Positions 25,165 to 34,075 of a stretch of 59,853 nucleotides of DNA are shown here, piece after piece. The notes beneath the pieces are model-generated. The model was not told the DNA's origin and did not search any database. It worked only from the letters and a program-made list of their open reading frames with translations. Position numbers and translations under genes: made by a program. Position 1 is the stretch's first letter; each line of letters opens with the position of its first letter. Where the stretch lies: positions 1 through 59,853 of the forward strand of contig JACVCJ010000007.1 in NCBI GenBank assembly GCA_016742095.1, read 5' to 3'. Source of the stretch: Bacteroidia bacterium. Lineage in GTDB: Bacteria > Bacteroidota > Bacteroidia > CAIKAF01.

Positions 25165-25779
25165 TCAGAACAGGCCGTTGATCTCTGCCTGTATCTTTTC
25201 CACGATCTTACCCAGGTCTTCGGGGTTGGTGGCAAAAGCGTTATCGTCTACGTCGATGATGAGCAGTTTTCCTTCAGTATAGCTGCTGATCCAGGTCTCG
25301 TAGCGTTCGTTGAGACGTTTCAGGTAATCGAGGCGGATATTGTTCTCGTAATCGCGGCCGCGCGACTGTATGTTACGTACCAGCGTAGGCACCGAGGCGC
25401 GCAGGTAAATAAGCAGATCGGGCGGGGCAATGAACTGCGATATCAGGTTGAACATATCCAGGTAATTATTGAAGTCGCGGGTAGACAGCAGGCCCATGCC
25501 GTTGAGGTTGGGCGCAAAGATCTGTGCATCTTCGTATATGGTACGGTCCTGGATAATGTTGCGGCCACTCTTGCGGAAATCCACGATCTGGGAGAAGCGG
25601 TTCTTCAGGAAGTAGATCTGCAGGTTAAAGCTCCAGCGCTGCATGTCCTCGTAGAAATCGTTCAGGTAAGGATTATCGTCCACATCTTCGTAGTGTGGTT
25701 CCCATTTGAAATTTTTGGCGAGCAAACCTGTCAATGTGGTTTTTCCTGATCCTATATTTCCGGCAACAGCTATATACAT
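25165..25779 (-). CDS. Deoxynucleoside kinase (dGK/dAK family)
   Basis: 204 residues. P loop GNIGSGKTTLTGLLA at residues 7-21, EPHYEDVDDNPYLNDFYEDM, the Asp-Arg-Thr motif (NIIQDRTIYEDAQIFA) and IYLRASVPTLVRNIQSRGRD are the family marks. It phosphorylates deoxynucleosides in nucleotide salvage. The exact base preference (guanosine/adenosine type is common in Bacteroidota) cannot be read with certainty. A -7-like TATATTCG (minus strand, 25807-25814) lies upstream. Confidence 0.9.
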   Translation of the reverse strand: MYIAVAGNIGSGKTTLTGLLAKNFKWEPHYEDVDDNPYLNDFYEDMQRWSFNLQIYFLKNRFSQIVDFRKSGRNIIQDRTIYEDAQIFAPNLNGMGLLSTRDFNNYLDMFNLISQFIAPPDLLIYLRASVPTLVRNIQSRGRDYENNIRLDYLKRLNERYETWISSYTEGKLLIIDVDDNAFATNPEDLGKIVEKIQAEINGLF

Positions 25780-25815
25780 ATGGAAGTTTGTTTTTTTGAG
25801 AGCGTACGAATATAG

Positions 25816-26616
25816 TTAATTTTCGATTGTGTAGACATACACTTTTCCGCCTGCATACAGGGCCATTTTCTTACGCCCCAGGCCAAAAGCTGATACAGAG
25901 GGCGGTGCGAGCGGCCAGGTATCTTCGGTAAATCGCTGCATGCTGTAACGGTGCAGTTCGTTCTTATCTACCCAGTAGATCGAATTGTCGAGCACGGCAA
26001 AAGTACCGTTCACCGCCAGCGGCAATGTTTTCAGGTACCCCGCGTAAATATCGAAGAGGTGTATGCCCGTACCTCGGTCGTATATGTATAGTACATTTTC
26101 TTTTTCCAGCATCATTTCCGGCCGAAAGTCGGCACTGATCACCGTATTGAGATTGGGAATGCTGCGATCGGGCTTCAGCTGTACGTTAAAACGCTGCAGG
26201 GTAAAATTATCGCGGTTGTACATCCAGAGGCCGCCGTCGTACGAGGAACATACGGCCAGCACCTGTTCCATGCCCTCTTCCATCAGATCGATGGTATTGC
26301 GCAGGTAATTCAGCGTATTATCGAGGATCAGCACCCGGCTGAAATCCGCATAAAATACCGTAAGCCGCATGGGATTGGTAACGTCCATGGTGGTGATATT
26401 GCCGTTGCCCAGTTCGGAATAGCGGGCAAAAAGCGTATCGTTCATGTTGTACTTGCGCAGCTCGGACTTACTTTGCGTATATACATTACCCAGTTCGTCC
26501 ACATACACTTTTTCCACGGCCGGGGCCGTAAATGTGTACGACAAACGGAAAGGCTGCTGCGCGCGGATACAAAGGGTATACAGGAACAGAGCCGCAAACA
26601 GGCCTATTCTGTCCAT
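25816..26616 (-). CDS. Secreted beta-propeller-like protein of unknown function
   Basis: 266 residues with a signal peptide (FAALFLYTLCIRAQ). The mature part is rich in short beta strands in a repeated pattern (VYVDELGNVYTQ, SSYDGGLWMYNRDN, LDNSIYWVDKNELHRYS), which suggests a propeller. Its start overlaps the end of the GH3-like gene by 13 bp, so both are translated from one message. No catalytic residues recognised. Confidence 0.7.
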   Translation of the reverse strand: MDRIGLFAALFLYTLCIRAQQPFRLSYTFTAPAVEKVYVDELGNVYTQSKSELRKYNMNDTLFARYSELGNGNITTMDVTNPMRLTVFYADFSRVLILDNTLNYLRNTIDLMEEGMEQVLAVCSSYDGGLWMYNRDNFTLQRFNVQLKPDRSIPNLNTVISADFRPEMMLEKENVLYIYDRGTGIHLFDIYAGYLKTLPLAVNGTFAVLDNSIYWVDKNELHRYSMQRFTEDTWPLAPPSVSAFGLGRKKMALYAGGKVYVYTIEN

Positions 26617-28118
26617 TCGCCCGTGATTTTCAGGATCTCGTCCACGTATTTACGTTCGTTGCTCAGGCGCGGTACCTTATGCTGTCCGCCCAGTTTGCCC
26701 TTGGATTTGAGCCAGCGGCTGAACGTACCTTTGGGAAGTATATGTACTTTCGGAAAACGCAGTGTGAGGTTGCCCACGCGTTTGGCCTCGTAATCGGAGT
26801 TCAGCTTTTTCAGGTGATTATCGAGTACTTCGGCAAAACGTCCGATGTCTTCGGGTTCCTTGTCAAACTCGATCAGCCATTCGTGGGCGCCCGTACCCGC
26901 TTCGGACATATATACCGGAGCGGCCGTGTAATCCACAATGGAGGCCGTAGTATGCAGGCAGGCTTCGTGAATGGCCTTTTCGGCATTTTCGATCATGAGC
27001 TCTTCGCCGAAGGCATTGATAAAATGCTTGGTACGGCCCGTGATCTCGATGCGGAACGGATACGTGGTGGTAAAACGCACCGTATCGCCGATCATATAGC
27101 GCCAGAGCCCCGAATTGGTGCTGATGATCATGGCGTAGTTCACGCCCGGTTTCACATCGAACAGGGATACCACGGCTTCGGGATCGTTCATACTGTCCAC
27201 CGGTACAAATTCGTACAGAATGCCGTAGTTGAGCATCAGCAGCATATCGCTGCGGCCGAACTGGTCCTGCAGGGCAAAGAAGCCCTCGGAGGCATTGTAG
27301 GTCTCCAGGTAAAAGAAGTCCTCGGCGGGAATTATTTTTTTGAACTGCTCGCGGTAGGGGTCGAATTTTACGGCGCCGTGGGCAAAGAGCTCCAGGTTGG
27401 GCCATACTTCGAGCAGGTTCGATACTTTTTTGTATTCGATAAGGCGTTTGGCCAGTACCAGCATCCAGGAAGGTACGCCTGAAATATTGGTGATGTTGCG
27501 GTCGGCCAGGTCAACCACCATTTTATCCAGCTTTTCCTCCCAGTTGTCCATAAGGGCAATGCTGCGGCGGGGCGTACGGAAATATTCGGCTATGGGCGAA
27601 AGATTACTCAGCAGTACGGCCGAAAGATCGCCCACACGGGCCATCCCGTTCATATCGTGTACTTTCTTACTGCCGCCCAGGATCATACTTTTTCCGCGGA
27701 AGAGTTTTGTGTCGGGGCGCTGACTGGCATATACGGCCAGTACGTCCTTGCCGGCCTTGTAATGGCAATCCTGGATGGTCTGCCGGCTTACGGGTATAAA
27801 TTTGCTCTTGTCCTCGGCCGAGCCGCTGGTCTTGGCGAACCAGTTGATGTTGCCGGGCCAGAGGATATTGGACTTGCCGAGCATCATTTCGGCGATGTAC
27901 TCCTTGAGCGAATCGTAATTCTGAATGGGCACGTAACGGCGGTACTGCTCGTAACTGCGTATGCGGTCAAAACCGTTATCCCGGCCAAAACGTGTAAAAA
28001 CCCCGGACGCGATCAGCTCTTTGAACACACGCATCTGCAGCTTTTCCGGATCGGAATAATGCGCCTGTATGGCAGGCATGCAGGTTTTCAGATATTGTTT
28101 AACCCAGTAGTTGACCAT
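26604..28118 (-). CDS. GH3 auxin-responsive-promoter-family protein (acyl-adenylate type ligase)
   Basis: 504 residues from the ATG at 28118. It shows GH3-family marks: FAKTSGSAEDKSKFIPVS (ATP-binding), LIEYKKVSNLLEVWPNL, YNASEGFFALQ and the YMIGDTVRFTTTYPFRIEIT region. In plants GH3 enzymes link amino acids to jasmonate or auxin; bacterial members are common in Bacteroidota but their substrates are not known. It is co-transcribed with the propeller-like gene downstream. Confidence 0.9.
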   Translation of the reverse strand: MVNYWVKQYLKTCMPAIQAHYSDPEKLQMRVFKELIASGVFTRFGRDNGFDRIRSYEQYRRYVPIQNYDSLKEYIAEMMLGKSNILWPGNINWFAKTSGSAEDKSKFIPVSRQTIQDCHYKAGKDVLAVYASQRPDTKLFRGKSMILGGSKKVHDMNGMARVGDLSAVLLSNLSPIAEYFRTPRRSIALMDNWEEKLDKMVVDLADRNITNISGVPSWMLVLAKRLIEYKKVSNLLEVWPNLELFAHGAVKFDPYREQFKKIIPAEDFFYLETYNASEGFFALQDQFGRSDMLLMLNYGILYEFVPVDSMNDPEAVVSLFDVKPGVNYAMIISTNSGLWRYMIGDTVRFTTTYPFRIEITGRTKHFINAFGEELMIENAEKAIHEACLHTTASIVDYTAAPVYMSEAGTGAHEWLIEFDKEPEDIGRFAEVLDNHLKKLNSDYEAKRVGNLTLRFPKVHILPKGTFSRWLKSKGKLGGQHKVPRLSNERKYVDEILKITGEWTE

Positions 28119-28180
28119 AACAAACTCTAACCGAAGGTACAATTTTTTTCCGCACAGCAAGGGCTATAACGCTCTTTAAC

Positions 28181-28213
28181 AAAAAAGCGGTACCGCCATA
28201 AGGCGACACCGCT
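28181..28213 (-). terminator. Rho-independent terminator of sppA
   Basis: On the minus strand AGCGGTgtcgcc and ggcggtACCGCT pair across a TTAT loop, followed by a run of six T residues (28181-28186). It lies 24 bp after the sppA stop. Confidence 0.85.
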
Positions 28214-28236
28214 CTGCGCTAATCTATGAAAAAACA

Positions 28237-30027
28237 CTATTGGATCTCCATGTTGAACGGCATACGTGCCTGTACTCCCCTGGTCTGTTCCAGGCTGCGG
28301 AACCCTTCGAGTATCTTGTAGCCTTCGCCCAGGTTCTTCTTCATGTAGGCGTCCACCGTATTGTCTTTCTGTTCGAAGAGCGACTGCCAGAAGTCGCCCG
28401 ATTCGGGCAGGGTCATGATGGAATAATCCGTTACGTTCACCTCTTTGGCGGCGGCGGCAATGGCATCCTGCAGGGTACCCAGTTCGTCTACCAGGCCCAG
28501 GCCCAGTGCATCGCGGCCGGCCCATACACGTCCCTGTGCAATGCTGTCCACATTGGCCACGCTCATTTTACGTCCGTCCGAAACGCGTTTCAGGAACAGC
28601 TGGTAAATATCGTTCACGCTGCGGTTCAGGTAGGTTTTCTCCGCATCTTCCATATTGCGTGCAAAGCTGAAGAAGTCGGAATAACGGTTTGTTTTTACGG
28701 TATCGGTGAGGATGCCCAGTTTGTCGTTGAGCAGGCCCTGTGCGTTGTACAGCATACCGAACACCCCGATGGAACCGGTCAGCGTACCCGGGTCTGCATA
28801 AATTTTGTTGGCCCCGCAGGAAATGTAATATCCGCCGGAAGCGGCCAGGTTACCCATGGAAACGATCACCGGTTTTTTGGCTTTGGTGATCTCCACCTCG
28901 CGCCAGATGATCTCGGAGGCCAGGGCGCTGCCGCCCGGTGAGTTCACACGCAGAACCACCGCTTTTACCTTATCGTCCTCGCGGGCTTTCTGCAGTTGTT
29001 TGCACAGGCTTTCGTTACCGATGGTCTCGTTGTCGCCTTTACCGTACACGATCTCGCCTTCGGCAAATACCACGGCTATTTTATTGTCTTTGCTGCCTTC
29101 GTTCAGTTTCGATTTTACCAGGTCGAAATACTCGCCCGGACCTACGAGGCGCAGTTTCTCCTTGTCTTCGATACCGCATTTTTTCTTCATCAGGCTGATG
29201 AACTGGTCTTTGTACAGCAGGCTGTCGGCCATGCCCAGTTTAACGGCGCTCATGGTGTTGTATATCTCCAGTCCGTCGGCAATGCGGTTCATGTCGGCTA
29301 CGGCAATTTTGCGCGAATCGGACATTTCACCTACCATTTCGGCCCACATCGTATTCAGGAACTTAAAGGTCTGGGCGCGGTTCTCCGGGCTCATTTTTTC
29401 CAGGAAGAACGGCTCCACGGCACTTTTGAACTTATTCCCTTCCGGGCGGAAGACCTCGGCCTGTACGCCCATTTTATCGAGCAGGCGCTTAAAGGAAATA
29501 AAGGTGGTGCTTAAACCTTTGAACTCCACATCACCGGCAGGGTTCAGGAATATTTTGTCACCGGCGGTGGCCAGGTACAGGCCTTTTTGTGTAAGCACGT
29601 CCGAATACGTATATACGAACTTACCGCTGGTACGGAAGGCCACCAGCGCTTTACGCAACTCCTGGGCATTGGCCATACCGGCAGGTACCTCGGATATCTC
29701 CAGGTAAATACCTTTGATCTTATCGTCGGAAGAGGCGTGGTTTATTACTTTTACCAGGTCGTACAGACCGGGTTTGGACGTAGTGCTGAATTCGCCCCGG
29801 TTCAGGTTTTCAAAGGGGTTGTTATTGGTCTGATCGCTGAGTGCATAATCGAGTTTAAGGTGCAGTACCGATGCCGAACCCAGGGGTTTGGCCTTGGATT
29901 CCGAACCGGAACCGATCATGGCCCCGATCATTACAAATACCAGTACCACTGCAAGTACGCTGCTTACCATCACTCCGACCATGGCACCGAATGCCGATCC
30001 GAAAAAGGTTTTCCAAAAATTATTCAT
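28237..30027 (-). CDS. sppA: Signal peptide peptidase SppA, long (67-kDa) type
   Basis: 596 residues with one N-terminal membrane helix (about 12-40) and two tandem peptidase-S49 domains. The catalytic Ser lies in VSMGNLAASGGYYISCGANK of the second half, and the general-base Lys is expected in the first half, near LYLATAGDKIFLNPAGDVEF. It degrades cleaved signal peptides in the membrane. It is a single-gene unit with a strong terminator. Confidence 0.95.
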   Translation of the reverse strand: MNNFWKTFFGSAFGAMVGVMVSSVLAVVLVFVMIGAMIGSGSESKAKPLGSASVLHLKLDYALSDQTNNNPFENLNRGEFSTTSKPGLYDLVKVINHASSDDKIKGIYLEISEVPAGMANAQELRKALVAFRTSGKFVYTYSDVLTQKGLYLATAGDKIFLNPAGDVEFKGLSTTFISFKRLLDKMGVQAEVFRPEGNKFKSAVEPFFLEKMSPENRAQTFKFLNTMWAEMVGEMSDSRKIAVADMNRIADGLEIYNTMSAVKLGMADSLLYKDQFISLMKKKCGIEDKEKLRLVGPGEYFDLVKSKLNEGSKDNKIAVVFAEGEIVYGKGDNETIGNESLCKQLQKAREDDKVKAVVLRVNSPGGSALASEIIWREVEITKAKKPVIVSMGNLAASGGYYISCGANKIYADPGTLTGSIGVFGMLYNAQGLLNDKLGILTDTVKTNRYSDFFSFARNMEDAEKTYLNRSVNDIYQLFLKRVSDGRKMSVANVDSIAQGRVWAGRDALGLGLVDELGTLQDAIAAAAKEVNVTDYSIMTLPESGDFWQSLFEQKDNTVDAYMKKNLGEGYKILEGFRSLEQTRGVQARMPFNMEIQ

Positions 30028-30125
30028 TGAAGCTTAGTTTACGAGCATAAAAGTACTCAGTATATGGATTCAGCAGGGGGCTTTTTCGACAAAACCGGTT
30101 CTTTTGCCGATAAACCCCCGGGCAT

Positions 30126-30153
30126 AAAAAAACCGGGACGCTGTAGTCCCGGT
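30126..30153 (-). terminator. Rho-independent terminator of the ECF sigma gene
   Basis: ACCGGGAC and GTCCCGGT arms (30132-30139 and 30146-30153) with a 6-base loop are followed on the minus strand by seven T residues (30126-30132). Confidence 0.85.
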
Positions 30154-30186
30154 AAACCTCTTTCCTATTTGTAAGCCGGCAAATCT

Positions 30187-30702
30187 TCAGTGCACGTATT
30201 CCTTCAGGTCCTCCATCAGTTGTTTACGGGCCAGGAATATCCGGCTTTTTACCGTACCGATGGGTAAACCGAGGTCTTCGGCGATCTCTTTGTATTTAAA
30301 GCCTTCGAAATACATCCGGAAAGGCATGCGGTAGTCCAGGGCCAGCGCATCGATCTTCCCCGATATCTCGATGCTCAGCAGCTGCGTTTCGGGGTCGTTC
30401 CCCCGGCCCGAGGTCTGCGGTATGTTCATGTAATGCATTTCACCGCCGTGGCTCAGTACATACTGCTTTTTTACGTTCTTTCGGTAATTGTTTATGAAGA
30501 TGTTCTTCATAATGGTATACAGCCAGGCCTTCAGATTGGTGTCGGCCCTGAACCTGTCGCGGTAGGTAAACGCTTTCAGCATGGTCTCCTGTAAGAGGTC
30601 GTTCGACTCCTCCTCACTCTGTGTGAGACTCAGCGCAAAATACCGGAGACCGTCCCGGAACGAAAGTACCTCCTGCGTAAAATTGTAATATCCTCCTGCC
30701 AT
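30187..30702 (-). CDS. ECF-type RNA polymerase sigma factor
   Basis: 171 residues. Sigma region 2 is seen at about residues 10-75 (SNDLLQETMLKAFTYRDRF, then NLKAWLYTIMKNIFINNYRK) and region 4 at about 115-165 (YFEGFKYKEIAEDLGLPIGT, then VKSRIFLARKQL). No anti-sigma factor gene follows, which is unusual for this family and points to control by expression. The gene lies downstream of the B12-binding MerR-type regulator on the same strand, across a 256-bp A/T-rich gap with repeated TACA sites; a sigma/LitR-type pair of this kind accompanies carotenoid genes in other Bacteroidota, but no such genes are in the window. Confidence 0.93.
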   Translation of the reverse strand: MAGGYYNFTQEVLSFRDGLRYFALSLTQSEEESNDLLQETMLKAFTYRDRFRADTNLKAWLYTIMKNIFINNYRKNVKKQYVLSHGGEMHYMNIPQTSGRGNDPETQLLSIEISGKIDALALDYRMPFRMYFEGFKYKEIAEDLGLPIGTVKSRIFLARKQLMEDLKEYVH

Positions 30703-30721
30703 AATCCTGAATTTAGTTCTT

Positions 30722-30729
30722 CAAAGCTA
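30722..30729 (-). promoter_or_regulatory. -7 promoter element of the sigma gene
   Basis: Read on the minus strand TAGCTTTG, a match to TAnnTTTG, 20 bp before the start codon. No clear -33 element at the usual distance. Confidence 0.5.
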
Positions 30730-30796
30730 TTTTGTTTAATTAAAACATAAAACAGTTAAACAAAATAATGCACTAATAAAACACAAATGACTGATG

Positions 30797-30920
30797 TACA
30801 AAACAATGATCTAAATATACAAAAAATTATCCGGAGTTCTGTTTAATACATCCGGAGAATTCGGACACAAAAACCTAAACACAAAAATATACATAATTGT
30901 ACAAAAAATCAAATACAAAA
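30797..30920. promoter_or_regulatory. TACA-repeat region between the B12 regulator and the sigma gene
   Basis: TACAAAA occurs four times in the same orientation (30797, 30818, 30900, 30914), with a further TACA at 30890. Distances are 21 bp between the first two and 10 and 14 bp within the second group. CarH of Thermus binds repeated units containing TACA, so this may be the binding region of the neighbouring regulator. The region 30703-30958 holds no gene. Confidence 0.4.
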
Positions 30921-30958
30921 GATTTTTCAGGAAGAAATTAAACAAAAAGTGACCATTT

Positions 30959-31879
30959 TTACAGTACGCCACCCGAAGCCACCAGTTGTATCAGGTCGGT
31001 GATCTCGCGCAGGTAACGTACATTGGGCGGGAATACCAGGCGCGGGTTGCCCATCAGCGGGCCGGCCACCAGTACCCGGCGTTCGGCCAGCGGCGTATCG
31101 CCCAGGCGGTTCAGGTAATTCTGCAGTACATTGGCCGACATACCCGAAGTAAAATAAGTGATGAGGTAATGCGGTTCGTATTTTTCCACCATCAGGCGCA
31201 GGTCCTGGAAAGGCACGGACTGGCCCAGGTAAATGGTATTCTTTTTGCGGGATTTGATCACATATTTGGCAAAGAGCAGGCCTATTTCGTGCAGCTCTCC
31301 GTCGGGCAGGTACAACAGGTAACGGTCCTGCTGCGGATCTCTCACCAGGGGCAGCATGTCGATGGCCACCAGCAGCTTGCGGCGGATGAGGTTGCTGATA
31401 AAGTGCTCCTGGGCTACGTTAATATCGCCTACGGACCAGAGAATGCCCACTTTTTTCAGAAAGGGAATAATTACCCGGGCCATGGACTGTTCAAAGCCCA
31501 TACGCATATTGCAGTCGGCAATGATCTTTTCGAAATGCAGTTCGTCCAGGTCGATCATGGACATCAGCAGGGCATCGATCTTCAGCTCGCAGAAAACGTC
31601 CAGTTCGCCCGTACTTTCGGTAAGGCGGCGCACTTCCACGGCAATATCGTCGGGACTCATACGTGCCACGTGCGAAATTTTGCTGCCGTTCTTCAGGATG
31701 GAGGCAATGTTCAGAAGCAGTTTCAGCTGCTCATCGTCGTAATACCGGATATTGGTATCGGTACGGTAGGGCACCAGGAAACCGTAACGCTGTTCCCATA
31801 TACGAAGCGTATGGGCCTTTATCTGTGTAAGTTTCTCAATGTCTCGTATCGAATAGCGCATGATGATCTGAGGTTTCAT
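30959..31879 (-). CDS. CarH/LitR-type MerR regulator with B12-binding photosensor domain
   Basis: 306 residues (an alternative start lies six codons later). The N-terminal MerR winged helix (IRDIEKLTQIKAHTLRIWEQ, then RYYDDEQLKLL) leads to a four-helix B12-cap domain with the W-x9-EH motif of light-sensing cobalamin proteins (Trp148, Glu158, His159), and a Rossmann B12-binding domain with the ExHxxG motif (Glu195, His197, Gly200). His197 is the expected lower ligand. The residue after Trp148 is Ser; in Thermus CarH a His stands there and binds cobalt in the light state. It probably represses target genes in the dark with adenosylcobalamin. It lies 61 bp after metK, and its likely operator lies towards the sigma gene. 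Confidence 0.88.
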   Translation of the reverse strand: MKPQIIMRYSIRDIEKLTQIKAHTLRIWEQRYGFLVPYRTDTNIRYYDDEQLKLLLNIASILKNGSKISHVARMSPDDIAVEVRRLTESTGELDVFCELKIDALLMSMIDLDELHFEKIIADCNMRMGFEQSMARVIIPFLKKVGILWSVGDINVAQEHFISNLIRRKLLVAIDMLPLVRDPQQDRYLLYLPDGELHEIGLLFAKYVIKSRKKNTIYLGQSVPFQDLRLMVEKYEPHYLITYFTSGMSANVLQNYLNRLGDTPLAERRVLVAGPLMGNPRLVFPPNVRYLREITDLIQLVASGGVL

Positions 31880-31940
31880 GAATGGATCCGATAGGATAAC
31901 AACAGCGCGGGAAAATTGTTCAGGAGAGGGCCCCGGTCGT

Positions 31941-33239
31941 CTATTTGAGACGGAAAGCCTTCCGGATCTTTTCGGTATAATCGAGTTTCTCCCAGGTAAA
32001 CAGCTCGGCCTTTACTTTTTTCTCTACTTTTTTGAGGCCTTCCTGGCGGGTAAACACCTTGGTAACCGTTTCGGGTTCCTTGCCAAAGTGTCCGTAGGCA
32101 GCCGTTTCACTGTAAATGGGATTGCGCAGTTTCAGGCGGCTCTCGATACCGTACGGGGTCATATCGAACAGGGATGCGATCTTATCGGCGATCTCTCCGT
32201 CGTGCAGTTTTACTCTGGCCGTGCCGTAGGTATCCACAAAAATGTTCATGGGCTCTTTTACACCGATGGCGTAGGAAACCTGCACCAGTACACGCTCGCA
32301 CAGGCCGGAAGCTACCATGTTCTTGGCAATGTGGCGGGTGGCATACGCAGCCGAACGGTCAACCTTGGACGGGTCTTTACCGCTGAAGGCTCCGCCGCCG
32401 TGTGCTCCGCGGCCACCATAGGTATCCACGATGATCTTGCGACCCGTGAGACCGGTATCGCCGTGCGGACCACCGATCACAAATTTACCGGTCGGGTTGA
32501 TGTGGTAACTGATCTTATCGTTGAAAAGATGCTTGTACTTGGGATATTTCTTTTTCACCCGCGGGATCAGGATATTGATGATGTCCCTGCGGATCTTGTC
32601 CAGCATTTCCTTATCGGCTTTGGCCATGTCGGCGGCTTTGTCGGACTTGGCCTTTACAAAATCGTCGTGCTGGGTAGAAACCACAATGGCATCGATACGC
32701 ACGGGGGTATGATCATCGCTGTATTCCAGGGTAACCTGGGCCTTGGCATCGGGACGCAGGTATCTGATGTCTTTATTTTCGCGGCGCAGGGCGGCCAGTT
32801 CGATCAGCAGTTTGTGCGACAGGTCCAGTGCCAGTGGCATGTAATTATCGGTTTCGCTGGTGGCATAACCGAACATCATACCCTGGTCGCCCGCTCCCTG
32901 GTCTTCTTTTTTCTTACGGTCGACCCCGCGGTTGATATCGGCGCTCTGTTCATGAATAGCCGAAAGTACGCCGCAGGAATTGGCTTCGAACATATATTCG
33001 CTTTTGGTATACCCGATCTTGCGGATCACTTCGCGGGTAATTTCCTGTACGTCGAGATAAGCTGCCGATTTCACTTCTCCGGCCAGTACCACCTGCCCTG
33101 TGGTCACCAGGGTCTCACAGGCTACTTTGGACTCGGGGTCCCAGGCAAGAAAGTTATCGATAAGGGCGTCGGATATTTGGTCGGCAACCTTGTCGGGATG
33201 CCCTTCAGATACAGATTCGGATGTGAATAAATATGGCAT
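31941..33239 (-). CDS. metK: S-adenosylmethionine synthetase MetK
   Basis: 432 residues. Family signatures are the N-terminal [32 protein letters not shown] and the [19 protein letters not shown] loop. It makes SAM from methionine and ATP, the cofactor of the methyltransferases nearby (TPMT-like, RlmD, UbiE). The about 430-residue length is that of the longer Bacteroidota version. No SAM riboswitch was seen in the short leader. Confidence 0.98.
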   Translation of the reverse strand: MPYLFTSESVSEGHPDKVADQISDALIDNFLAWDPESKVACETLVTTGQVVLAGEVKSAAYLDVQEITREVIRKIGYTKSEYMFEANSCGVLSAIHEQSADINRGVDRKKKEDQGAGDQGMMFGYATSETDNYMPLALDLSHKLLIELAALRRENKDIRYLRPDAKAQVTLEYSDDHTPVRIDAIVVSTQHDDFVKAKSDKAADMAKADKEMLDKIRRDIINILIPRVKKKYPKYKHLFNDKISYHINPTGKFVIGGPHGDTGLTGRKIIVDTYGGRGAHGGGAFSGKDPSKVDRSAAYATRHIAKNMVASGLCERVLVQVSYAIGVKEPMNIFVDTYGTARVKLHDGEIADKIASLFDMTPYGIESRLKLRNPIYSETAAYGHFGKEPETVTKVFTRQEGLKKVEKKVKAELFTWEKLDYTEKIRKAFRLK

Positions 33240-33259
33240 ATCTATAAAAAATTCTCGCG

Positions 33260-33267
33260 CAAATATA
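33260..33267 (-). promoter_or_regulatory. -7 promoter element of metK
   Basis: Read on the minus strand TATATTTG, a match to TAnnTTTG, 21 bp before the metK start. Confidence 0.5.
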
Positions 33268-33342
33268 AAACTTTAGCGTAAGCGAAGAATCTTTTTACAT
33301 GTTAAGCCGGATGCCCCCGGAATTTACAGCCGGCCAGGCAGA

Positions 33343-33462
33343 TCAACGGCGGCCGAAAGTAGGACAGTCGCACTTCGACGATGTTTTGCAGGCCTGGGTA
33401 CCGGTAACGGCGGCCAGCAGGAAAAACAGGGCGGTAATGCGGACGAGCAGTGTACTTTTCAT
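33343..33462 (-). CDS. Very small predicted lipoprotein
   Basis: 39 residues from the ATG at 33462: a hydrophobic signal ending in GTQAC, then a short mature part with CKTSSKCDCPTFGRR. The lipobox fits poorly at -3, but the Cys-rich CDCPTFG tail is of a kind seen in other short Bacteroidota lipoproteins. It lies 20 bp downstream of the TPMT-like gene and may share its transcript. Function unknown. Confidence 0.5.
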   Translation of the reverse strand: MKSTLLVRITALFFLLAAVTGTQACKTSSKCDCPTFGRR

Positions 33463-33481
33463 ACGACTAAGATATATAACA

Positions 33482-34075
33482 TTAACGTATTTTCCGGCGC
33501 CAGCGCATAAATAATTCGCGGCCGGCACGGGGTTTTATGGATTTTTGAGAAATGGCGGCCTCTTCGCAGTGAAACCAGGGTTCAAAGCAGCGTTCGTATT
33601 CCGGCAGGCTGCCTCCGAAGGGCGGCCCTTCCTTTTCGAATTCCACGGCGAACCAGAGTCCGGCCAGCAGCCCGTTCTCTGCCAGCAGTTCATGCATTTT
33701 ACGTGCATACTCTCCGCGCAGCCGGGGTTCCAGGGCGCAGAAAAAGGTTTGTTCCAGCACCAGGTCGTATTCGCCCTCATGATTAAAAAAATCGCCGCAC
33801 ACAAGCTTTTCCGCGGGAAGATCCGGAACGCGTTTTTGTAAATTCTGCAAAGGCTCTTCACTGATATCGAGCACGGTTATATCGCTGTACCCGGCCCGGA
33901 AAAGCGCTTCGGCCTCCCAGGCATTACCGGCCCCGGGAATGAGGATACGTGCCTCTTTCGGAATGTATTCCTTTACGAACTCCGTGATCGCCGGCGAAGC
34001 CGAGCCTATGTCCCAGCCCGTATCACCCATACGATAACGCTCGTTCCAGAAGCTTTTGTCCAGGCGTGTGTCCAT
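33482..34075 (-). CDS. TPMT-family SAM-dependent methyltransferase
   Basis: 197 residues. It begins SFWNERYRMGDTGWDIGSAS, the thiopurine methyltransferase-family start, followed by SAM motif I (ILIPGAGNAWEAEAL), TVLDISEEPL and DLVLEQTFFCAL. Bacterial members methylate thiol, selenium or tellurium compounds, but the substrate here is not known. Its ATG shares a base with the rlmD stop (TAATG), so translation is coupled. Confidence 0.9.
   Translation of the reverse strand: MDTRLDKSFWNERYRMGDTGWDIGSASPAITEFVKEYIPKEARILIPGAGNAWEAEALFRAGYSDITVLDISEEPLQNLQKRVPDLPAEKLVCGDFFNHEGEYDLVLEQTFFCALEPRLRGEYARKMHELLAENGLLAGLWFAVEFEKEGPPFGGSLPEYERCFEPWFHCEEAAISQKSIKPRAGRELFMRWRRKIR

Noticed and set aside
30703-30958. 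Small RNA or tRNA gene in the A/T-rich gap before the sigma gene
   Set aside because: No cloverleaf, no stable hairpin and no terminator; the content is explained by the TACA repeats and the promoter.
33240-33342. SAM riboswitch before metK
   Set aside because: The gap is short and A/T-rich, with no conserved stem pattern; only a -7 element is visible.
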